This document shows positions 1-4,734 of a DNA stretch of 6,585 nucleotides, piece after piece; position 1 is the stretch's first letter, and each line of letters opens with the position of its first letter. The DNA is taken from NCBI GenBank assembly GCA_030835005.1, contig JAUQWT010000309.1, positions 1-6,585 of the forward strand. Reading direction: 5' to 3'. Source of the stretch: Ignavibacteria bacterium (GTDB lineage: Bacteria; Bacteroidota; Ignavibacteria; Tepidaquicellales; OLB5). The notes under the pieces are model-generated. The model was not told where the DNA came from, ran no database searches, and worked only from the letters and a program-made list of their open reading frames with translations. The position numbers were made by a program, and so were the translations under genes.

Positions 1-948
1 TATACCCGCAATTGAAGACAAAGGACTAGCATTCTTTAATAAATACAAACCCGTCCCAAATCCGTTAGTTATTTTGCCATTTGTAATTTTAGTTCTCAAA
101 AAGTTGTATACTCCAAATCTCGAACTTTCACCAATAATCCAATAAAAGTCCAAATTAATTGGAAATTGATCAAAAGTTTCATAATCTCCCATTCGAACTT
201 TCGTCTTTGATTCGAATGATCTTGAGATATTGGCTAGTGAGTCAAAATACAGTTTTTTATCTGTTAATTCTATTTCATCCAAATCTTCATAGTTATTTAC
301 TTTTTGATAACCTATTGATAACGCGATTAACTTAGTCCCCCCTATTTTGAAGTTAAACGCTAATGAGGCTCTTGCAGTATTAAACGTGACTTTTCTGATT
401 TGATTTGAGAAAGATGAATCAGCGTTATACAGTTTAAATATACTTCCTTCATAACCAATCTTCAAATTTATCCAGCCGTCTATTAATGAATCTTTCTTTC
501 TAGTGAATATTTCTTTGTAACCAATATTAAGGTTTACTTTAGCCCCCGGTGAAATATCACCTTTAATTATAAGAGGGACCAATCCATCATTACTTTTACC
601 ACTTAAATCAATCCCGTAAAAGAAATGACTGTTACTGATCTTAAATACGTAAGACAATTTCAAACTTGCATCAGCGGTGCTTAATCGAAATGTCCCCCCG
701 TAAGGAAGAAATATAGCGCTATTGTCTTTCCTATCTTCAAAAATTGATTGTCCTAAAAAAGGTTTCTCCTTTTCTTCGATAATCTCATCTTTGATATTCA
801 TGACATTTGTATCAATATTCTTCAATGATACGTCTATTCCTTTCAAAGATTCTTCGATGCTAGTTGCTGTATCCTTGGCATTATTATTCTGTGCATATAT
901 AAAAGGACATAGAATCAAAAAAACAAAAATTGAGTATACTGTATTCAT
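1..948 (-). CDS. Exported coiled-coil / beta-barrel-like protein, C-terminus cut by window edge
   Basis: The first 316 codons are present and the frame is open to base 1, so the C-terminus is missing. The ATG at 948-946 follows AGGGGA at 960-955, a good SD, and lies 3 nt after the stop of the upstream gene, which implies co-transcription and probably translational coupling. Residues 1-19 form a signal peptide ending FIYA before QNNNA. Residues 31-56 carry an unbroken 4-3 heptad pattern (I31, L35, I38, L42, I45, V49, I52, I56), a short coiled coil. From about residue 70 onward the chain alternates hydrophobic and polar residues in many aromatic-rich strands (for example KLSYVFKISN, NLKIGYEGSIFKLY, AFNFKIGGTKLIALSIGYQ), as in outer-membrane beta-barrels. 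I infer an outer-membrane or surface protein with a periplasmic coiled-coil neck. No family is recognised; a secreted beta-sandwich protein is the main alternative. Confidence 0.8.
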   Translation of the reverse strand, partial: MNTVYSIFVFLILCPFIYAQNNNAKDTATSIEESLKGIDVSLKNIDTNVMNIKDEIIEEKEKPFLGQSIFEDRKDNSAIFLPYGGTFRLSTADASLKLSYVFKISNSHFFYGIDLSGKSNDGLVPLIIKGDISPGAKVNLNIGYKEIFTRKKDSLIDGWINLKIGYEGSIFKLYNADSSFSNQIRKVTFNTARASLAFNFKIGGTKLIALSIGYQKVNNYEDLDEIELTDKKLYFDSLANISRSFESKTKVRMGDYETFDQFPINLDFYWIIGESSRFGVYNFLRTKITNGKITNGFGTGLYLLKNASPLSSIAGI

Positions 949-951
949 TTC

Positions 952-1272
952 TTATCCCCTATTTGGTTCAGTAAAAGTTACAAAACCACTTGAGCTTAAG
1001 GTTCCGTTTGTCTTGAAAAATTCTTTGTCGTTTACTTTAACCAAGAATGACCATTTGGAACCACTCCATCCTTTTAATCTAACATGTATATTTAAAGGTC
1101 CCTCAATAACGAATTCATTGAACAATTTATAATATTCATTATCATTTACTTCGCGCAAACCAATTTCTCGCCCTTCTAAATACACATCAATAGTTGTAAA
1201 TTCACCTTTCAAGAATACTTCCACTTTGTTTTTATTTAGTACCATAGTTTTTTTGTAATTATATTTTTTCAC
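952..1272 (-). CDS. Small all-beta hypothetical protein, GTG start
   Basis: This is a 106-residue protein with no signal peptide and no membrane segment. Strand-like stretches alternate throughout (KVEVFLKGEF, TIDVYLEGREI, LNIHVRLKGW, WSFLVKVND, GFVTFTE) and are separated by Gly/Asn/Asp turns, suggesting a compact beta-sandwich; I do not recognise the family. The start chosen is GTG at 1272-1270, preceded by GGAGGG at 1286-1281 with about 9 nt spacing. An in-frame ATG at 1245-1243 would give 97 residues but has no SD. Because the SD-like sequence belongs to a repeated element (1270-1310), the start remains uncertain. The gene ends 3 nt before the start of the barrel-like protein gene, so the two products probably act together. 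The GTG start and SD lie inside a predicted RNA pseudoknot, which could control translation. Confidence 0.75.
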   Translation of the reverse strand: MKKYNYKKTMVLNKNKVEVFLKGEFTTIDVYLEGREIGLREVNDNEYYKLFNEFVIEGPLNIHVRLKGWSGSKWSFLVKVNDKEFFKTNGTLSSSGFVTFTEPNRG

Positions 1273-1310
1273 CCGTTTTTCCCTCCGGGTGTTTGAGGGT
1301 TAAAAAATTA
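1270..1310 (-). promoter_or_regulatory. Compact H-type pseudoknot at the start of the 106-residue gene (short repeat form)
   Basis: Read on the minus strand, the element runs CCCTC (1299-1295), AAA, CACCCG (1291-1286), GAGGG (1285-1281), AAAAA, CGGGTG (1275-1270). CCCTC pairs with GAGGG and CACCCG pairs with CGGGTG, so the two stems interlock as an H-type pseudoknot of 5 and 6 bp with A-only connecting loops of 3 and 5 nt. The SD of the downstream gene is the 3' strand of stem 1, and its GTG start is the end of stem 2. The pairings are directly visible; RNA folding in vivo and translational control are inferred. An expanded relative lies at 1841-1921. Confidence 0.55.
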
Positions 1311-1504
1311 CGGAATCTTAATTTCACAAAAAGTTATGATGATTAAACTTTATATATTACCAAAAACATTACTGCCATTAGATAATCGATCAACTTAATG
1401 ATATTTACCAAACTTAGTATTTTGAAGCAGAATTTGATATGATTTCTATCAGAAAGAAGAGTGATTCTTGTCTCTAAATCACACCAAAGTGTTATCAATT
1501 TATC
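1311..1504. other. AT-rich gap between the two small minus-strand genes, no gene
   Basis: No open frame of useful length is present. The only structures noted are two weak short inverted repeats: ACAC-CAAA-GTGT at 1481-1492 and TTTCT-ATC-AGAAA at 1443-1455. Neither is followed by a T-run on the minus strand, so I do not call a terminator. It remains open whether the 106-residue gene is transcribed from the far upstream promoter or from one within this gap. Confidence 0.4.
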
Positions 1505-1807
1505 TTAATTCCCATCGCTGCTGGTTTTCTTATTATCTGAATCAGAATTTGAATTTGAATTGTTGTCTTCGGTTTTGGAATCACTCTTAGAATTTATCGG
1601 ATCAATAAAATTCTTCTGTATTGCATCTTTTAGAGGTTGAAGTGGATTGTCCCGGACATCTTCTGTTGAGCTCTTAACAGTTTCTTTTACCTGTTCAAAT
1701 GTGTCATCACTGGTATTATTCTCATCACTCGATGATTGAGAATAGACCATTCCCGAAATAAACAGAATGAATAATAATGCCGCTAAGCTTAATAAATTTG
1801 TTTTCAT
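1505..1807 (-). CDS. Small secreted acidic low-complexity protein
   Basis: This is a 100-residue protein starting at ATG 1807-1805, preceded by AAGGAG with 7 nt spacing, a strong SD. Residues 1-23 form a signal peptide (Lys near the N-terminus, Leu/Ala/Ile/Phe core, ending MVYS before QSSSD); there is no lipobox Cys. The mature part is strongly hydrophilic. An acidic Ser/Asn/Asp-rich start is followed by a probably helical middle (about residues 37-70, FEQVKETVKS through IQKNFIDPI) and a Ser/Asp/Asn/Lys low-complexity tail to the end. No family is recognised. It lies upstream of, and in the same orientation as, the 106-residue and barrel-like genes, but a 232-nt gap separates it from them, so operon membership is likely rather than certain. 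A secreted linker or accessory role is a guess. Confidence 0.75.
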   Translation of the reverse strand: MKTNLLSLAALLFILFISGMVYSQSSSDENNTSDDTFEQVKETVKSSTEDVRDNPLQPLKDAIQKNFIDPINSKSDSKTEDNNSNSNSDSDNKKTSSDGN

Positions 1808-1840
1808 TTCACACTCCTTATATTAATGTTATTTATTTTC

Positions 1841-1921
1841 CACCCGTCTTTCCACGAGTTCTCGGGACAATCTCTCCGGGTGTTTGTCCGAAGGACTCCT
1901 CCGAATAGGGTTTAAGAATTA
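1841..1921 (-). repeat. Expanded copy of the pseudoknot element, with two 20-nt inserts
   Basis: Removing positions 1854-1873 and 1887-1906 leaves a 41-nt scaffold that matches 1270-1310 at 38 of 41 positions. Both interlocking arms of stem 2 are unchanged (CACCCG at 1841-1846, CGGGTG at 1877-1882 on the plus strand). The two inserts fall within the two strands of stem 1, one in each. Each insert is itself partly self-complementary (CGAG-TT-CTCG at 1855-1864; TCCGAAGGA with its partial complement at 1887-1905). The element ends 33 nt upstream of the ATG of the 100-residue gene and has the same orientation relative to that gene as the short copy has to its own. It could be a leader RNA element or a dispersed repeat. 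Confidence 0.65.
1887..1906. repeat. 20-nt palindromic module, copy 1
   Basis: The sequence is TCCGAAGGACTCCTCCGAAT, flanked by TTTG on the left and AGGG on the right. The same flanks are joined directly (TTTGAGGG) at 1292-1299, which looks like an empty site. It matches copy 2 at 16 of 20 positions. Confidence 0.65.
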
Positions 1922-1946
1922 TTTATTAAATTTCTTTGCGCCTTTG

Positions 1947-1966
1947 TCCAAAGGACTCCTTCGGAG
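1947..1966. repeat. 20-nt palindromic module, copy 2
   Basis: TCCAAAGGA, C, TCCTTCGGA then G; the two 9-nt arms are complementary apart from one wobble position. It is flanked by TTTG and AGGC, nearly the same flanks as copy 1. The sequence just before it (CTTTGCGCCTTTG) is outside the module. Confidence 0.65.
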
Positions 1967-1980
1967 AGGCTTACTATCTT

Positions 1981-2024
1981 CTGGATCCTTCGCTCCTGCT
2001 TGCTGCAGGCAGGTCGCTCTGGAT
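1981..2024. repeat. Palindrome CCTGC..GCAGG within short direct repeats
   Basis: A GC-rich palindrome (CCTGC at 1995-1999, GCAGG at 2005-2009 and again at 2009-2013) is bracketed by direct repeats CGCTC (1991-1995 and 2015-2019) and, outside these, CTGGAT (1981-1986 and 2019-2024). The flanking repeats could be target duplications of a small inserted element, or chance similarity. It lies next to the other hairpins of this cluster. Confidence 0.45.
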
Positions 2025-2033
2025 TTTTTTAAC

Positions 2034-2055
2034 TCCCCTCCATTGCTGGAGGGGA
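2034..2055. repeat. 8-bp hairpin TCCCCTCC / GGAGGGGA
   Basis: Perfect 8-bp inverted repeat with a 6-nt loop (ATTGCT). It is not followed by a T-run in either direction, so it is not a typical intrinsic terminator. A related CCCCTCT..AGAGG motif occurs at 5831-5844, which suggests a dispersed family. Confidence 0.6.
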
Positions 2056-2061
2056 AATTGG

Positions 2062-2075
2062 GCGGCTATTGCCGC
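2062..2075. repeat. Small hairpin GCGGC-TATT-GCCGC
   Basis: Perfect 5-bp stem with a 4-nt loop, immediately after the 2034-2055 hairpin. The two form a tandem pair of GC-rich hairpins at the right edge of the palindrome cluster. Confidence 0.5.
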
Positions 2076-2123
2076 GCTCCACGCGAGTAGAGGTAACATG
2101 AAACTCAGGGTGGCAAAACTAAA

Positions 2124-2138
2124 ATGTTTCTGAAACAT
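2124..2138. promoter_or_regulatory. 15-bp palindrome, candidate operator
   Basis: ATGTTTC-T-GAAACAT is a perfect 7+1+7 inverted repeat in AT-rich DNA. It lies about 30-45 nt downstream of the start point expected for the leftward promoter at 2175-2204, a position where a bound dimeric repressor could block elongation. The palindrome is seen directly; operator function is inferred, and no regulator gene is in the window. Confidence 0.4.
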
Positions 2139-2174
2139 AAAGCAATTTAAGAAACGTTATATTGGGGGTATACG

Positions 2175-2204
2175 ATTATACAAATAAGTGTTACTGTTTG
2201 TCAA
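2175..2204 (-). promoter_or_regulatory. Consensus sigma70-type promoter directed leftward
   Basis: On the minus strand there is a perfect TTGACA (2204-2199), an 18-nt spacer and a perfect TATAAT (2180-2175). Transcription would start near 2168 and run toward the 100-residue secreted protein gene (ATG at 1807). That gives a leader of about 360 nt that passes through the palindrome cluster and the expanded pseudoknot element. It is the best-looking promoter in the window. Confidence 0.6.
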
Positions 2205-2219
2205 AGAAGCAAAATGCCA

Positions 2220-2373
2220 CATGTGAATTTTGGTATCACGGTTTAGATGAAACAAATCCCAATTTCTGCTATTTTAAAGCTATTTTCATATCTTCATGTG
2301 AATTTAATTGAAAAAAATAAATTTCTTGAATCGAGGCAGTTTACCAGTGAATGGAACAAAAAGCATGTGAATT
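2220..2373. repeat. Three direct copies of CATGTGAATT
   Basis: Identical 10-mers occur at 2220-2229, 2295-2304 and 2364-2373, with start-to-start distances of 75 and 69 nt. The intervening sequence shows no obvious repeat. The array lies between the leftward promoter and the protease gene; a regulator-binding array is one possibility. Confidence 0.45.
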
Positions 2374-2398
2374 ACGTATTTGTTCTATGAGATTGCTT

Positions 2399-2414
2399 TC
2401 CGCCGGTTGGCGGA
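2399..2414. repeat. Hairpin TCCGCC-GGTT-GGCGGA
   Basis: Perfect 6-bp stem with a 4-nt loop in a GC-rich patch (roughly 2398-2432) inside otherwise AT-rich DNA, about 90 nt upstream of the protease start. There is no T-run on either side. It resembles the other short palindromic inserts in this window. Confidence 0.5.
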
Positions 2415-2504
2415 CAGGCTGCTTCGCCCGCAATGGTTGACGACTCATTGTAACTCGTAATTTCATTGAAAATTCATAAATTTAAAGCTATATTTAAAGT
2501 TCCT

Positions 2505-4316
2505 ATGCAAATTAATAGAACGGTTTTGGCCCTGGGCCTGGTGTTGTGCCTTGGATGTAATGTTACATTTTCACAGCTTTCAGGAAAATATGAATCAACA
2601 ACTGTTCTTAAGGAGAAGTTCACCGATAAGAACGGTAACATATTGACCGGGAAAGGGGTGATAATCGGCGACGTAGATTCCGGAATTGATGTATTCCACC
2701 CGATGTTCTTTTTTGCCGATGGCGGTGAGTTTGACTGGATTGATGCAAACTCTGATGGGAAATTCACATTTGGTGAAGACGGCATTGATCTGAATAGAAG
2801 CGGTTCTTTGGATAATAACGAAGTCATCAGGTATCTTGAGATCCATGACAACACTTATGGAGTTCTAAGCTATCTGGGTGCAGATCCCAAAAAGTATAAT
2901 CCTGAATTCGATTTTCTGTATGTTGATGCAAACGGAAACAAAAAACGTGATTTCGGACCCGGTGCGGGATTTACGGAAACGGACCCTAGTTATGGCGAGC
3001 AGTTCCTGATACTAAGAGATGAAAACAAGAATGGAAGGATTGATGCCGGGGAGAAACTCTCTGCGCTTAAGACTTCTAAAATAAGATCAGTGAGGCAGCG
3101 CGATGGGCAGATCAGAAGGCGCGGAGTAGATCTGATAAGTACCGAAGAAGACAAAAACGGACATGGTACAGGTGTTGCCGGATTGATCATCGGCGGGCAT
3201 TACGGAGTGCAAAAGATTCACGGGCTGGCTCCTGATGCAGAGATGGTTTTCTCAAGCATTCAGTATGATTACACTCCCCGCTTTGTGAGAAACTTCCCGG
3301 AGTTGATAAGTTTTGCGCGTGATGAAAAAGTAAATATCCTCTTGTTTGAAGATGGTGAATGGATGTGGGAATTCATGGATGGCTCCAGCCCTGAAGAAGA
3401 AATGGTTAACCAGTTAGCACGTGACGGCGTAACTATAATTGGCGGTTCAGGAAATATGACCGGCGGTAATATGATAATAATTGACACACTGAAAGCCGAC
3501 AAAACTGCTGTATATACTGCAAGCTGTTCAGGTGCACCGGATGAAGATGTAACAAAGAACGATGGAGTGTTCTTTTCATTTTTGTGGCGGGATGAGTCAA
3601 ATGACATTAGTTTCACAATTGAAACGCCCGAAGGCAAGACCACTGCCCCGATAACCGCAGGTTATGGACATGAACAGATAGGCAATTACAACATCTATTA
3701 CGGTAAGGATGTTTCGCCCAAGGGAACTGTTATGATGAAGTTTTCGGCATCGCTGACGGATAGTGATATAGTGAGAGGTAAATTCAAAATAAAACTCACC
3801 TCAGATAAAGAAGAGATAGTTAGAGCTTATGTGGTTGATGTGACCCAGTCATGGAACGGAAATGCAAGATGGATAAGCCATAGAAATATTACTGATGTTT
3901 CAAACGTTTGCTTTCCATCAACAGCTGATAGTTGTATTGCAGTAGGCGCATTTGCGGTTAATGTAGGCTGGTTTGAGCAGGTTGGAGATCTTTGTACATA
4001 CAGCAGCCAGGGATTCAATATAACCGGAAAATTAGGAGTTGATATTACCGGGCCGGGCCACTCGACTTTCAGTACACAAAAAGAAAACAGTTACCAGATC
4101 TTTTCCGGTACAAGTTCGGCGGCACCTCATGTAGTTGGCACTGCAGCTCTGATTCTTCAGTATAATCCGAGTTTGACGCACGAACAGGTAAGAGCAATAT
4201 TGCTTAATTCTGCGGTTAAGGATAATTTTACCGGAGACGTTCCAAACTACCAGTGGGGTTTTGGTAAACTGAATATCGAAGGCGCGATAAGATACTTGAT
4301 GATGACAGGGAACTAA
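2505..4316 (+). CDS. Secreted subtilisin-like serine protease (S8) with calcium-loop insertion
   Basis: The protein is 603 residues from ATG 2505; a TTG at 2466 would add 13 residues but only lengthens the signal peptide. Neither start has an SD. Residues 1-23 are an export signal (MQINR, hydrophobic core, then CNVTFS before Q); C18 after LG is an imperfect lipobox. The S8 catalytic triad is complete: D58 in VDSGID, H220 in NGHGTGVAG, S537 in SGTSSAAPHVVG, with oxyanion N317 in GGSGN. Between Asp and His lies an unusually long insert with EF-hand-type loops at 80-91, 95-106 and 172-183 and a degenerate one at 141-152. A second insert (about 328-455) looks like a beta-sandwich. Only about 30 residues precede the catalytic core, so no I9-type propeptide is present. 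There is no C-terminal sorting domain. It probably degrades protein outside the cell or in the periplasm. No terminator precedes rpsR. Confidence 0.93.
   Translation: MQINRTVLALGLVLCLGCNVTFSQLSGKYESTTVLKEKFTDKNGNILTGKGVIIGDVDSGIDVFHPMFFFADGGEFDWIDANSDGKFTFGEDGIDLNRSGSLDNNEVIRYLEIHDNTYGVLSYLGADPKKYNPEFDFLYVDANGNKKRDFGPGAGFTETDPSYGEQFLILRDENKNGRIDAGEKLSALKTSKIRSVRQRDGQIRRRGVDLISTEEDKNGHGTGVAGLIIGGHYGVQKIHGLAPDAEMVFSSIQYDYTPRFVRNFPELISFARDEKVNILLFEDGEWMWEFMDGSSPEEEMVNQLARDGVTIIGGSGNMTGGNMIIIDTLKADKTAVYTASCSGAPDEDVTKNDGVFFSFLWRDESNDISFTIETPEGKTTAPITAGYGHEQIGNYNIYYGKDVSPKGTVMMKFSASLTDSDIVRGKFKIKLTSDKEEIVRAYVVDVTQSWNGNARWISHRNITDVSNVCFPSTADSCIAVGAFAVNVGWFEQVGDLCTYSSQGFNITGKLGVDITGPGHSTFSTQKENSYQIFSGTSSAAPHVVGTAALILQYNPSLTHEQVRAILLNSAVKDNFTGDVPNYQWGFGKLNIEGAIRYLMMTGN
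2740..3053 (+). other. EF-hand / dockerin-like calcium-loop segment in the protease
   Basis: Protein residues 80-183 (ATG numbering) hold three 12-residue loops with the D-x-[DN]-x-[DNS]-G-x-hydrophobic-[DT]-x-x-E pattern: DANSDGKFTFGE, DLNRSGSLDNNE and DENKNGRIDAGE. A fourth, DANGNKKRDFGP, lacks Gly at position 6 and Glu at position 12. The segment sits between catalytic Asp and His. Calcium binding is expected for the pattern but not shown. Confidence 0.7.
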
Positions 4317-4387
4317 GAAATAAGTAAGAAATAAAAAAGCAAGAATAAAAAAAACATAAAAATAAATTATAACAACAAAATATTAAA
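4317..4387 (+). other. Extremely A-rich leader of rpsR
   Basis: The 71 nt between the protease stop and the rpsR start contain 50 A residues and no hairpin or SD. Unstructured A-rich leaders before ATG are typical of genes translated without an SD in Bacteroidota-like bacteria. With no terminator here, protease-to-rpsR read-through is possible. I found no clear -35/-10 pair and no recognisable S6:S18 leader motif. Confidence 0.5.
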
Positions 4388-4678
4388 ATGAGAAAAAGCA
4401 AAAAAGAAGAGGCAAGTCAATACAAGACTCTGCAGATGACCCAAAAACAGCAGCAGCAAAGAAGGAAGAAAGTAGATCCTTTGAAGACCAGGGGTATTAA
4501 GTATATCGACTATAAGGATACAAGGCTGCTGGCAAGGTTTGTGAATGAACAGGGCAAAATACTCCCCTCAAGGATAACCGGTATCAGCTCAAAAATGCAG
4601 CGCATGATGACAGAAGCAATTAAAAGAGCGCGCCATCTTGCGCTTATGCCGTATGTCAGTGAAGAGTTCAGGCCGTAA
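4388..4678 (+). CDS. rpsR: 30S ribosomal protein bS18
   Basis: The 96-residue protein carries the bS18 core: GIKYIDYKDTRLLARFV, then NEQGKILPSRITGISSKMQR, then AIKRARHLALMPYV. bS18 binds 16S rRNA beside bS6 on the platform of the small subunit. The basic, Gln-rich N-terminal tail (about residues 1-30, including QKQQQQRRKK) is longer than in E. coli S18. The Cys usually found near the start of the core is absent; the protein has no Cys, so it is a zinc-independent form. The usual neighbours rpsF (bS6) and rplI (bL9) are missing; instead a protease gene lies 71 nt upstream and a nuclease gene 101 nt downstream. The ATG has no SD and follows an A-rich leader. It may be the only copy or a second paralogue; the window cannot decide. 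Confidence 0.95.
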   Translation: MRKSKKEEASQYKTLQMTQKQQQQRRKKVDPLKTRGIKYIDYKDTRLLARFVNEQGKILPSRITGISSKMQRMMTEAIKRARHLALMPYVSEEFRP

Positions 4679-4722
4679 TTCCGCAAAGTCTGAATTTTAT
4701 TTTCTTGAAGTACTGCACTCAA

Positions 4723-4728
4723 TATAAT
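4723..4728 (+). promoter_or_regulatory. Isolated TATAAT, possible -10 for the nuclease gene
   Basis: A perfect TATAAT lies between rpsR and the hairpin at 4735. The nearest TTGA-type box (TTGAAG, 4705-4710) is only 12 nt upstream, too close for a standard -35. If used, transcription would begin about 4735, making the hairpin the very 5' end of the nuclease mRNA. Confidence 0.3.
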
Positions 4729-4734
4729 TATTCG

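Larger units (their letters stand above)
1808..2504. other. Gene-free divergent region with palindromes and leftward promoter
   Basis: This roughly 700-nt region separates the leftward and rightward gene blocks. The part from 1841 to 2095 is a run of GC-rich palindromic repeats, GC-rich compared with its AT-rich surroundings. The part from 2124 to 2460 is AT-rich and holds a 15-bp palindrome, a leftward consensus promoter, three CATGTGAATT repeats and one hairpin at 2399-2414. The open frames covering 1884-2133 encode no plausible protein; they read through the repeats. I could not place a convincing promoter for the protease gene. Confidence 0.7.

Noticed and set aside
722..1132. 136-codon plus-strand open frame
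   Set aside because: It lies opposite the barrel-like gene and the 106-residue gene, both with good SDs and coherent proteins; it is an antisense shadow and crosses their junction.
1270..1310. preQ1-type riboswitch
   Set aside because: The size, A-rich loop and pseudoknot topology are similar, but the stem and loop sequences do not fit the preQ1-I consensus as I know it, and the neighbouring genes are not queuosine genes.
1409..1416. TAAGTTTG on the minus strand as a Bacteroidota-type -7 element for the 106-residue gene
   Set aside because: No TTG-type -33 element occurs at the required distance upstream.
1481..1492. ACAC-CAAA-GTGT as terminator of the 100-residue gene
   Set aside because: The stem is only 4 bp and no T-run follows on the minus strand.
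1841..2095. CRISPR array
   Set aside because: Repeats are palindromic modules of unequal type and spacing, with no regular repeat-spacer alternation and no cas gene.
1884..2133. Two overlapping plus-strand open frames of 68 and 65 codons
   Set aside because: They run through the palindromic repeats, have no SD or plausible protein features, and owe their openness to the GC-rich repeat sequence.
2437..2463. TTGACG followed by TAATTT as promoter of the protease gene
   Set aside because: The spacer is only 15 nt and the -10 is poor; better-spaced alternatives are worse matches. I do not claim a promoter.
2466..2504. TTG start adding 13 residues to the protease
   Set aside because: No SD supports it, and the ATG at 2505 already gives a complete signal peptide with a positively charged N-terminus. 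It cannot be excluded.
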